NCBI GenBank assembly: GCA_016716475.1
Contig: JADJWG010000002.1
Coordinates: 558,001-622,000, forward strand
DNA: 64,000 nt
DNA from: Phycisphaerales bacterium
Lineage (GTDB): Bacteria; Planctomycetota; Phycisphaerae; UBA1845; Fen-1342
Direction of reading: 5' to 3'
Positions 55,575 to 62,980 of this stretch are shown piece after piece. How positions within the stretch are numbered: the first letter of the stretch is position 1; the number at the start of each line of letters is the position of its first letter. The notes under the pieces were generated by a model. The model did no database searches, was not told the DNA's origin, and saw only the letters and a program-made list of their open reading frames with translations. The position numbers were made by a program, and so were the translations under genes.

Positions 55575-56189
55575 CTACTTCCTGGCCGAAGCGTAAAGGT
55601 CCGCAACGCTGTCCCAGTTCACCACGTTCCACCAGGCGGTGATGTAGTCTGGACGGCGATTCTGGTAGTTCAGGTAATACGCGTGCTCCCACACGTCGAG
55701 TCCCAGGATGGGAGTGTGCCCCTGCATGTACGGTGAGTCCTGATTACCGGTGCTACTCACCGCCAGCTTGTGGCTGGGGTCCAGCGTCAACCACGCCCAG
55801 CCGCTGCCGAAGCGTGTCGTGGCGGCCTTGGTGAACTGCTCCTTGAACGCCTCAAAACTGCCGAAAGTCCTGGTGAGATCGTCCGCGAGTGCCCCCTTGG
55901 GTTGGCCGCCATTGCCCTTGCCCATGATCTGCCAGAACAGGTTGTGATTGGCAGTCCCGCCGCCATGATTGATGACGGCCTGGCGGATGTCCTGTGGGAC
56001 TTGCTCAATCTCGCGTAGCAGTCGTTCGAGCGGCTTGGCCGCCAGCGCGGCCTGGTTGTGCAACGCGTTGTTCAGGTTCGTGACATAGGTTTGATGGTGT
56101 TTCGTGTGGTGGATTTCCATCGTGCGCGCATCGATGTGCGGTTCGAGCGCGTCGTAGGGGTAGGGGAGCGCAATCAACTCGTGAGCCAT
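55575..56189 (-). CDS. Superoxide dismutase, Mn-type
   Basis: 204 residues, ATG 56189 with AGGAG about 8 bases upstream. Metal ligands: His in IHHTKHHQTYV (about residue 27), His in TANHNLFWQ, and Asp/His in LDVWEHAYYLNY. The Gln-Asp pair of SSTGNQDSPYM and the GSGWAWL segment are of manganese type; a cambialistic enzyme is possible. No signal peptide, so cytoplasmic. It lies beside the metal importer genes, in the same direction, 215 bases upstream, consistent with a shared manganese need. Confidence 0.94.
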   Translation of the reverse strand: MAHELIALPYPYDALEPHIDARTMEIHHTKHHQTYVTNLNNALHNQAALAAKPLERLLREIEQVPQDIRQAVINHGGGTANHNLFWQIMGKGNGGQPKGALADDLTRTFGSFEAFKEQFTKAATTRFGSGWAWLTLDPSHKLAVSSTGNQDSPYMQGHTPILGLDVWEHAYYLNYQNRRPDYITAWWNVVNWDSVADLYASARK

Positions 56190-56274
56190 CGAGGCATCTC
56201 CTTCGCTCTGCGGCGTGCATTGGGAACCGGCTGGCGGCCCGAGCGCCACGGCCGGATAACTTCTGTCTTAGTCA

Positions 56275-56302
56275 ATGCTAGTAGGCACACAAGGGGAGTC
56301 AA
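56275..56302 (-). promoter_or_regulatory. Candidate sodA promoter with direct repeat
   Basis: TTGACT (56297-56302) and TAGCAT (56275-56280), spacer 16, about 86 bases before the SOD start. The 9-mer GCATTGACT occurs twice, 27 bases apart (56270-56278 and 56297-56305), one copy covering the -35. It may be an operator or chance. Confidence 0.4.
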
Positions 56303-56402
56303 TGCACGTCAGGCGCTGCCGCCGGCACGGTTGCCTGACTGTACCCCCTGGGCACCGAACTGCGTGCGGCCTGCAAACCCTTGCCCTGGGGCTCCACAGC
56401 AC

Positions 56403-57230
56403 TCAATCCCCGCTTTCGGTACGCCCCGCTCCGAGCAATTCCCGCAGAGCGCGCCCCGGATCGCCGCTTCGCATCAAGGCCTCGCCGATGAGCAGTACGC
56501 GGGCCCCGGCTGCGTGCATGCGTTCCACGTCCTGGCGCGTGCGGATGCCGCTTTCGGACACGATTGGCAGGCCGGGCGGTACCAGGCGGGCGAGCTCCTC
56601 GGTCGTCGCGAGGTCAATGTGTTGGGCGCTCAGGTCACGGTTGTTGATTCCCAGCAATACGCCGCCGCGCTCCTGTGCTTGCAGAATACGCAAGGCGGCC
56701 AGCAGTCGCTCCCGTGAGTGCACCTCAAGCAGAACCCACAGGTCGAGGGAACGGGCCAGCGTGACGAGCTCCAGCGCGTCCGACTCTTCCAAGGCATCGG
56801 CGATGACCAGCACGGCATCCGCGCCCGCGGCACGGCTCTCGTGTACCTGGTAGGGCTCGACGAGGAAGTCCTTGCGCAGCACGGGTAAACCGCAGGCCTC
56901 CTTGACCAGGGCGATGTGGTCGAGGTGCCCGCCGAAGTAGCGCTCATCCGTCAGGACGCTCAGGGCCGCGGCACCGGCCGCCTCGTACGCGCGGGCCGTT
57001 GCGACCGGGTCGAAATCCGGTTGAAGCACCCCGGCCGACGGACTGGAGCGCTTGATCTCTGCGATGATGTTGGGTCCGCTGCGGCGCGGCGCGGTCACGG
57101 CCCCGTAGAAGTTGCGGCGCGGCAGAAAATAGCCGGCGGCGGCCTTCAACTCGGCGAGCGGGCGCGTACGGCGGCCGGTCTCCACCTCGGTGCGCTTGTG
57201 GGCGAGGATTTCAGCGAGGACGTTGGCCAC
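56403..57230 (-). CDS. trpC: Indole-3-glycerol phosphate synthase
   Basis: 275 residues; tryptophan pathway step that closes the indole ring. TIM-barrel motifs: EIKRSSPSAGVL (catalytic Lys), SVLTDERYFGGHLDHI, LRKDFLVEPYQVHE, GINNRDL and SESGIRTRQDV. Single-domain, not fused to TrpF. No other trp genes are adjacent. Start ATG 57230. Confidence 0.95.
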   Translation of the reverse strand: MANVLAEILAHKRTEVETGRRTRPLAELKAAAGYFLPRRNFYGAVTAPRRSGPNIIAEIKRSSPSAGVLQPDFDPVATARAYEAAGAAALSVLTDERYFGGHLDHIALVKEACGLPVLRKDFLVEPYQVHESRAAGADAVLVIADALEESDALELVTLARSLDLWVLLEVHSRERLLAALRILQAQERGGVLLGINNRDLSAQHIDLATTEELARLVPPGLPIVSESGIRTRQDVERMHAAGARVLLIGEALMRSGDPGRALRELLGAGRTESGD

Positions 57231-57441
57231 GACGGGTGGGCTCCTTCCGTTCGCAGGTATTCAGCGGCACGGAACATACAGTCGGGAGGATAGCACGAGT
57301 TGGGGGGTGTCGTCTGCGGGGGGGGGAGCGGGTGCTTTCGGAGTTCGGCCGACATGCGGCGCGCGGCCGCCACACAGCGTGGTAGCACAGTGCACGTCGA
57401 TTGCGGCTTTGGCGCAGCACGGCTCCAGGTTCCCGGTGCCC

Positions 57442-57591
57442 TTAATCCTTATCGCTATCCTCGTTGGGATGAAAGGGATTGGGGAGCCCGTCGGGCGCGG
57501 GCGCGGTCAGTACGCGGTAGTAGCAAAAGCCGACCAGGGCAACCACGAACGTGATCGAAGTCAGCATCACGATCCAGCCGGCGGGTTCCAT
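57442..57591 (-). CDS. 49-residue partner of the NSS transporter
   Basis: Short gene beginning 2 bases after the transporter stop (ATG 57591; GGAGA 7 bases upstream, inside the transporter gene). One membrane helix (IVMLTSITFVVALVGFCYY) then a Pro/Asp-rich C-terminus. Sodium transporters of this family often have such a small protein as an extra subunit or as a downstream coupled gene (for example MetS with MetP). Function is inferred from position. Confidence 0.72.
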   Translation of the reverse strand: MEPAGWIVMLTSITFVVALVGFCYYRVLTAPAPDGLPNPFHPNEDSDKD

Positions 57592-57593
57592 GG

Positions 57594-59198
57594 TTAGTTC
57601 TCCGTGCGTACCGGGAAGCCCCGGTCCTTGTCGGCGGCTTCAGCGCGCCAGCGCGGACCGGCGATCGCTGTGAGCAGGGTGAAGAAGATGGCAACGGCGA
57701 TAATGACACCCAGCGACATCTGGGCAACCGGGCTGTCCGCGATCTTCCGGGCTGATTCGGGCAACTGATGATAGGACCAGAGGGCGAACACGATCAGCAG
57801 GAAAGTGGGTGTGATGTACTGGATCACGAACACGAAGGCGCGCGGCAGGTGGAGCTGCGCGCCCTCATTCGCGAACGCCCACCCGCGTTTGGCTCCGAAG
57901 ACCCATGCGAAGAGCACTACCTGGATGGTCGCCAGCACGAAGATCAGGAATGTGCCGACCCAGAAGTCCATCGTGTCGAGGGCGGTCAGCCCCTCGCTGA
58001 AGTACAGCACGAAGAACGAGCCGAGTGCCGTGATGACGCCGAGGATCGTCACGCTCGCCTTGCGCCCGATGCCGAGCGCCTCCTCGAGGAACGCGATGGC
58101 CGGCTGCAGCATCGACAGCGAACTCGTGATGGCCGCCAGGAACAGCATGAAGAACCACAGGAAACCGAAGATGCGACCACCGGGCATGTACTCGAACACA
58201 ACGGGCAGTGTGTTGAAGCCGAGGCCGAACCCGCTCGCCATCACACCGGCCGTGCCGAGGAAGATGAATGCGGCCGGGATGGTGATGAGCCCGCCCAGGC
58301 AGACCTCAAAGAACTCGTTGGTCGAGGCGCCGGTGAGTCCGGAAAGCACCACGTCATCCTTCCGTCGCAGGTAGCTGGAATAGTTGATGATCACCCCGAA
58401 GCCGACCGAGAGACTGAAGAAGACCTGGCCGGCGGCCGCCAGCCAGACCTGCGGATTCCAAAGGGCCGCCCAATCGCTGCCGCCGTCTGTGCCCTTGGGG
58501 TTCCACATGGCGCCCAGGCCGTTGATGACATTCTGGTCGGGCAGGTTCGGGTTGGGCGTCCCCAGCGTGAGCACGCGCACCAGCACGCACAGCGCACAAA
58601 TCGCCATGAGTGGCATCGCGATCATGCAGAAGCGCTCGATGCCTTTCGAAATACCGCGGTAGATCAGGATGAAGTTGAGCGAGAAAACCGCGATCCAAAC
58701 CCACACACTGTAGTGCAGGGCCCCCTGAAACATGAGGCCCTGAGTTTTATCGCCGGTAATGGAGCTGAAAAACCGGCCGCTCTCCTCCGCGTACTTCGAC
58801 GGATCGTTGCCCAGGTCGACCCCCCCGAACAGGTAGGTCAGGGCGTAGCCAAGGCACCACGACTCGATCAGCACGTAGTACATGTAGATGATGACCGGCA
58901 CGAGCAGGCCGAGCACACCCGCGAAGCGCCAGAACTTGTGCCGCCCCAGAACCGCAAAGACGGCCGGACACGAACGAAAGCCGTGTTGCCCGGCGTACTT
59001 GCCCATCGTCCACTCGGCCCAGCAGATCGGAATGCCGAGCAGCAGCAGAGAGATGAAGTACGGGATCATGAAGACGCCGCCGCCGTTGGCTGCGGCCTGG
59101 CCGGGAAAACGCAGGAAATTTCCGAGGCCGACGGCGGAACCCGCAACGGCGAGAATGACGCCCACGCGGGTCGCCCAGCGTTCCGTTCCTGGAGCCAT
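57594..59198 (-). CDS. Sodium-dependent NSS family transporter
   Basis: 534 residues from ATG 59198, 11 to 12 hydrophobic segments. The first helix has ATRVGVILAVAGSAVGLGNFLRFPG, the sodium site motif of neurotransmitter-sodium-symporter proteins. Further markers: FSLSVGFGVIINYSSYLRRKDD in segments. It should take up amino acids or related solutes with sodium. A GGAGG lies 12 bases upstream, so the start may be a little later or earlier. Pairs with the 49-residue gene. Confidence 0.92.
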   Translation of the reverse strand: MAPGTERWATRVGVILAVAGSAVGLGNFLRFPGQAAANGGGVFMIPYFISLLLLGIPICWAEWTMGKYAGQHGFRSCPAVFAVLGRHKFWRFAGVLGLLVPVIIYMYYVLIESWCLGYALTYLFGGVDLGNDPSKYAEESGRFFSSITGDKTQGLMFQGALHYSVWVWIAVFSLNFILIYRGISKGIERFCMIAMPLMAICALCVLVRVLTLGTPNPNLPDQNVINGLGAMWNPKGTDGGSDWAALWNPQVWLAAAGQVFFSLSVGFGVIINYSSYLRRKDDVVLSGLTGASTNEFFEVCLGGLITIPAAFIFLGTAGVMASGFGLGFNTLPVVFEYMPGGRIFGFLWFFMLFLAAITSSLSMLQPAIAFLEEALGIGRKASVTILGVITALGSFFVLYFSEGLTALDTMDFWVGTFLIFVLATIQVVLFAWVFGAKRGWAFANEGAQLHLPRAFVFVIQYITPTFLLIVFALWSYHQLPESARKIADSPVAQMSLGVIIAVAIFFTLLTAIAGPRWRAEAADKDRGFPVRTEN

Positions 59199-59525
59199 GG
59201 GGGCTCTGCCTCCGCTCGTGATGGGACGCGCCGCCGACAGCCGCGGCGCGGAGAGGCGCTCGGACACCCGAAGCGATCGGGCGGAATCGTAGCGGTCACG
59301 GAGTAGGGGGGCAACCGGTCATGATCAGGAAACCTGCCACGCGGCGGGGCCGCTTCAATGCCTGCTCCGTGGCGGGTTCCCGGGATGCGGTCAGCATGCC
59401 ATGACGCCGGCTTCCGTTCTCGTGGCGCGCTCCCCGTTACCCCGCCGCTTGCTACTCGGCCGCCAATCGCTATCGTCTGCCTGCTTGTGGCCCGCGTAGG
59501 CCGAACGTGGTGAGGGAGTCGCAAC
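59199..59525. other. Divergent intergenic region
   Basis: 327 bases between the NSS transporter gene (leftward) and the DUF502 gene (rightward). A rightward TTGCTA-N16-TATCGT (59449-59476) is a moderate promoter candidate about 50 bases before the DUF502 start. I saw no leftward promoter, RNA or coding frame. Confidence 0.35.
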
Positions 59526-60440
59526 GTGGCTGAGCAACCGTCTGAGACGCCTGGGTCGGATCCGAAGTCGGACCGCGGCACAACCGCCGGGTTCAGCTTG
59601 TGGCGGCTTCTGCGGGGCCGGATCACGACCGGCATCTTCACGATTCTTCCGATTCTCGTCACGCTCTGGGTGGTTCGGCTGATTTTCGTATGGATGCGCG
59701 ATTCATCCCAGTGGATTGTGCGGAAGTGGCTGTTGAGTTACGTCGAGAGCAACAGCCGTGAACCTCCGCCTTTCTTCAGGCGGATTTCCTTCGACTGGGA
59801 AACGTGGCAGGCGTGGGAGCGCGCGCGCATGCCCGACCGCTACGACTATTTTCTCGACCTGATGCCTTGGTACTGGCGGCTCAGTGTCGAAGTGACATGC
59901 GTGCTGCTCACGATCTTCGTCCTGTACCTGATCGGGCTTTTCGCTGCGAACCTCTTCGGACGTCGCATCATTGAAGCCATCGAGCGGTTGGTGGATCGGC
60001 TGCCACTGATCAAGACTATCTACCGCCTGCCGAAGCAGGTCATCTCCACGTTCCAGGCGCAGCAGGCCCAGAGCTTTCGGAAGGCAGCGCTCATCCCGTT
60101 CCCGCAGGAAAAGATGCGCTGCGTCGGCTTCATCACGAACACCTTTGTCGACTCCATCACCGGGGAGGAACTCTGCACCGTCTTCATTCCGACGACCCCG
60201 AACCCGACGACCGGCTACCTGCAGGTGCTGAAGCGGCGTGACCTTACCGAACTCAACTGGACGATCGAGGATTCGATCCGCATGATCATGTCGGGCGGCA
60301 TTCTCAAGCCGGATTTCGTAACCCTCGTTCCCAACAAGAACCTCCCGGACGACGTGCCCGAGGGCGTAGGTGCTAGCGCCCTGCCACCGCCGGAGGCACC
60401 ACCGCCGCCGCCCGGCCCCTTGTCTGCCCCTGGCGCCTAG
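59526..60440 (+). CDS. DUF502 family membrane protein
   Basis: 304 residues, start GTG 59526 (GGGAG about 8 bases before). Two hydrophobic segments: about residues 33-58 (RGRITTGIFTILPILVTLWVVRLIF) and about 120-143. Then VDRLPLIKTIYRLPKQV and the IPTTPNPTTGYLQVL segment, both DUF502 markers. Between them a 60-residue insert that is longer than usual. C-terminus is Pro-rich. Function of the family is unknown; the membrane anchor is clear. Followed by a MazG-like gene. Confidence 0.88.
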   Translation: MAEQPSETPGSDPKSDRGTTAGFSLWRLLRGRITTGIFTILPILVTLWVVRLIFVWMRDSSQWIVRKWLLSYVESNSREPPPFFRRISFDWETWQAWERARMPDRYDYFLDLMPWYWRLSVEVTCVLLTIFVLYLIGLFAANLFGRRIIEAIERLVDRLPLIKTIYRLPKQVISTFQAQQAQSFRKAALIPFPQEKMRCVGFITNTFVDSITGEELCTVFIPTTPNPTTGYLQVLKRRDLTELNWTIEDSIRMIMSGGILKPDFVTLVPNKNLPDDVPEGVGASALPPPEAPPPPPGPLSAPGA

Positions 60441-60468
60441 CGCCGGGGCTCCGCGAATGGAGCAGTTC

Positions 60469-60846
60469 ATGGCCGATGACCATACGACCGTGGCGGCGCT
60501 GCGCGAGCAAGTCGCGCGCTTCGTTGCCGAGCGGGAGTGGCAGCCCTATCACGACCCGAAGAATCTCTCCATGGCCCTCGCGATCGAGGCCGCCGAACTC
60601 ATGGAGCATTTCCAGTGGGTTCGCAGTGACGAGCTGTCGGCGGTGGTGGCCGATCCGGCGAGACGCGCCGAGATTGCGGATGAAGTGGCGGACGTGACCT
60701 GCTTCCTGCTGGCCTTCGTCAACGCCCTCGGCGTCGACCTCTCTGCGGCGGTGGACCAGAAACTGCGCAAGAACAAGGTGAAGTACCCCGTCGAGCAATT
60801 CCGCGGTCGTTATTACAAGCCAGGCCGTGAGCGCACGGATACCTGA
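60469..60846 (+). CDS. MazG-like nucleotide pyrophosphohydrolase
   Basis: 125 residues from ATG 60469 (GGAG 6 bases upstream). All-alpha NTP pyrophosphohydrolase of the short (RS21-C6/dCTPase) type: AIEAAELMEHFQW and IADEVADVTCFLL provide the ExxE and ExxD metal-binding sites. It would hydrolyse nucleoside triphosphates such as non-canonical or dCTP-type nucleotides. It lies 28 bases after the DUF502 gene and may be co-transcribed. Confidence 0.9.
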   Translation: MADDHTTVAALREQVARFVAEREWQPYHDPKNLSMALAIEAAELMEHFQWVRSDELSAVVADPARRAEIADEVADVTCFLLAFVNALGVDLSAAVDQKLRKNKVKYPVEQFRGRYYKPGRERTDT

Positions 60847-61188
60847 ACCCGACCGCGCCTGCTTGTAACCTTCAGGTACCTGGCGCCATGGCCGTCAGCG
60901 GAGCAAGATTAATCGAGAATTCTCCCGGGTTCGCACGGTCACGTCCGGAAATGCGCGACGCGCTATCACATTGTGCTGTACATTATAGGCGGAGCATCTG
61001 CGAGCGGTTTCAGTGTTGCGGTTCTCCTTAATTCAACGTTGATTCACGCTGCCGAATGAGCTATCAAAGAGTGGTGTCGGGGGAATTGCTGTGTGCGGGA
61101 TTGGTTGCCGCCCCTGTGCAGACAGCGTGCGTATCAGGTCGATGGTTCGGCGGCATCATTGCAGGAATCCTTGCAGGAGGAGCAGAGA
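60847..61188. other. Non-coding stretch before the PEP-CTERM gene
   Basis: 342 bases. An A/T-rich TACATTATAGG at 60979-60989 might hold a -10 box, but no clear -35 is present. A perfect 10-base palindrome TCAACGTTGA lies at 61033-61042. No RNA or protein gene recognised; a 68-codon rightward frame starting near 61056 overlaps the true gene in another frame. Confidence 0.4.
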
Positions 61189-61710
61189 ATGCGGAAGCTA
61201 TTGCTTTCACTGGTATGCGCGTCGGCGGTTGCGACCGCGAACGCGGCGATCATCAACATTGATCTGGCGGGCTGGGAGGCCTGGGGCGGCTACGGCAACG
61301 TGGACAATACGACGTTGTCGATTCCTCTGCCTGCCGGCGCCGAGATCGTTGCGGCCGAGTACATCGACCTCGTCTATACAGCCGAGGGTGCGAGCTGGCG
61401 CAGTGAACTCGTCTTGTCGCTGAACGACGGTCCGAGCGGTGATTTCTGGGATAGCGATATTGCGGGCGCTCCCGGCAGTCCCGGCGCTTTTGGTCCGGTC
61501 AGTGGCCCATTCGCGAACCCGGGTCTCTTCAGCAGCGGTCCCTTCACGGTCTCGACCGGCGAACTGTTCGTCACGGTCTATGACACCTTCAACGACGCTG
61601 ACCGTGATCAGCTCATCACCTCCGGCACGCTGCGGGTCGAGTGGGTGCCCGAGCCGGCCAGCTTCGCGCTGCTCGGTCTGGGCGCGCTGGCGCTGTTCCG
61701 CCGCCGCTAG
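61189..61710 (+). CDS. PEP-CTERM sorting domain protein
   Basis: 173 residues from ATG 61189 with GGAGGAG about 7 bases upstream. Signal peptide (KLLLSLVCASAVATANA). The mature part is a small beta-rich domain with no recognised family. The C-terminus has the sorting signal: VPEPA, a hydrophobic helix (SFALLGLGALALF) and RRR. It should be handled by an exosortase/EpsH-type system linked to exopolysaccharide. No exosortase gene is in the window. Confidence 0.92.
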   Translation: MRKLLLSLVCASAVATANAAIINIDLAGWEAWGGYGNVDNTTLSIPLPAGAEIVAAEYIDLVYTAEGASWRSELVLSLNDGPSGDFWDSDIAGAPGSPGAFGPVSGPFANPGLFSSGPFTVSTGELFVTVYDTFNDADRDQLITSGTLRVEWVPEPASFALLGLGALALFRRR

Positions 61711-61743
61711 GCCGAACTAAGCAAGCATGGTGCTGAGAAACGT

Positions 61744-61781
61744 GGAACGCCCCGGCCGCGCATTTGCGACCGGGGCGTTCC
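61744..61781. terminator. Bidirectional terminator hairpin
   Basis: Perfect 12-bp stem, GGAACGCCCCGG (61744-61755) with CCGGGGCGTTCC (61770-61781), loop 14. It lies between the convergent PEP-CTERM and sugar-transferase genes, so it can end transcription from both sides. Confidence 0.75.
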
Positions 61782-61802
61782 CCTGCATTGTTAGGGGTGA
61801 GC

Positions 61803-62447
61803 TCACCGTGACTCCGGTGGTCTCTCCGGCGGTCCCTCCGACCCACTGTCGCCGCGCCGCTCCCGCTCCTGGGAGTACCGGCGTTCATAGATATCCTGGC
61901 GGCGGAACACGCCCAGCACCGTCTCCAGCAGGATGCGCAGATCCAGCCAGGGACCGGCCTGCTCCACGTACTCCACGTCGAGCGCCAACTTTTCCTCGAT
62001 GGTCAGACTACCCCGGCCGCGCACCTGCGCCAGTCCGGTCAGCCCGGGTTTCATCAACAGCCGTCCCCGCTGCCGAGGCGTCCATTCCGCGATTTGTTGG
62101 AGGTAGAGGGGCCGGGGTCCGACCAGAGACATCTCCCCGCGGACCACGTTGACCAGTTGAGGCAGCTCGTCAAGACTTGTTTCACGCAGCCATCGCCCGA
62201 CCGCGGTGATGCGCGGGTCATCGCGGGCCTGGGGCGAGTCCCCGTAGGGGTCGGTGTCGACCCGCATGGTTCGAAATTTGAGCAGATGGAAGGGCCGAGC
62301 CCGCAACCCGGCTCGCACCTGGCGGAAAATGGCCGGGTGGCCGTCGCGGCGAATACGCCATGTGATCCACAGCATCAAAGGTGCGAGAAAAAGCAAGACG
62401 ACCGCGGCCGTCAGCCGATCGCAAAACCCCTTCAGGGCAAGGTACAT
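61803..62447 (-). CDS. Short sugar transferase (PglC-like)
   Basis: 214 residues from ATG 62447. Only the catalytic module of the polyprenyl phosphosugar transferase family: one hydrophobic helix near the start (RLTAAVVLLFLAPLMLWITW), then FHLLKFRTMRVDTDP, RETSLDELPQLVNVVRGEMSLVGPRPLYL and LLMKPGLTGLAQVRGRG in parts. The monotopic (PglC) type, in contrast to the full-length enzyme at 2020-3537. Possibly the initiator of a second glycan. Convergent with the PEP-CTERM gene. Confidence 0.9.
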   Translation of the reverse strand: MYLALKGFCDRLTAAVVLLFLAPLMLWITWRIRRDGHPAIFRQVRAGLRARPFHLLKFRTMRVDTDPYGDSPQARDDPRITAVGRWLRETSLDELPQLVNVVRGEMSLVGPRPLYLQQIAEWTPRQRGRLLMKPGLTGLAQVRGRGSLTIEEKLALDVEYVEQAGPWLDLRILLETVLGVFRRQDIYERRYSQERERRGDSGSEGPPERPPESR

Positions 62448-62670
62448 GGGACTCGCTGAGCAGGAGACGGGTACAGCGGACAAATCCGGTGGTGAAATCG
62501 GCGGTATGCTGGGCGGCCGGGCCATCGGGCGGGAGTGTACCGGCTGCGGCAGGTGGCAGCGACCGCACTGCGGCACACGGTGCTGCAAGGGGGTTGCAGG
62601 GCCCCCTTGCCAAGGCCCGCGGGTTGGGATATACCTTAAAGCCCGGTTGCTGAGCGACCGGCAACCCTAC

Positions 62671-62742
62671 GCGGGTGTAGCTCAGTGGTAGAGCGTCACG
62701 TTGCCAACGTGAATGTCGTGGGTTCAAGTCCCATCACCCGCT
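62671..62742 (+). tRNA. tRNA-Gly(GCC)
   Basis: Cloverleaf with acceptor GCGGGTG/CACCCGC, D stem GCTC/GAGC, anticodon loop TTGCCAA (anticodon GCC), T-stem GTGGG/CCCAT and TTCAAGT loop; discriminator T. The CCA end is not encoded. Followed by T6 that could end transcription. Confidence 0.95.
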
Positions 62743-62980
62743 TTTTTCTGGGCTTGGTACCGGGCGGTGCCGGGCATTGACTATTGCCTGCCATGTCCTG
62801 CTGAATTCATAGCTGCGGCTGCGACCCTTTCTTCAAATCTGGGACCAAGGTTCCATTTTTACAGGCACACCTTTGGCCGGTTCGCGCCAGGTCCGCGGTG
62901 TTGTCCGGGTCAAGCCCTTTGAATCGATGTTCACGGAATGGCCCGGCTGGCGACCGAAGTTTACGACACCGGGAGCACCG

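Noticed and set aside
57231..57441. Trp leader or T-box before trpC
   Set aside because: No run of TGG codons and no terminator hairpin with a T tract.
57768..59306. Rightward frame of about 510 codons inside the NSS transporter
   Set aside because: Charged mirror sequence of membrane helices; the opposite strand has family motifs.
61060..61110. Sigma-54-like promoter before the PEP-CTERM gene
   Set aside because: A TGG and a TTGCT are present but the GG-to-GC spacing is 13 bases rather than 10.
61056..61262. Rightward frame overlapping the PEP-CTERM start
   Set aside because: It overlaps the signal peptide of the better supported gene and has no ribosome site.
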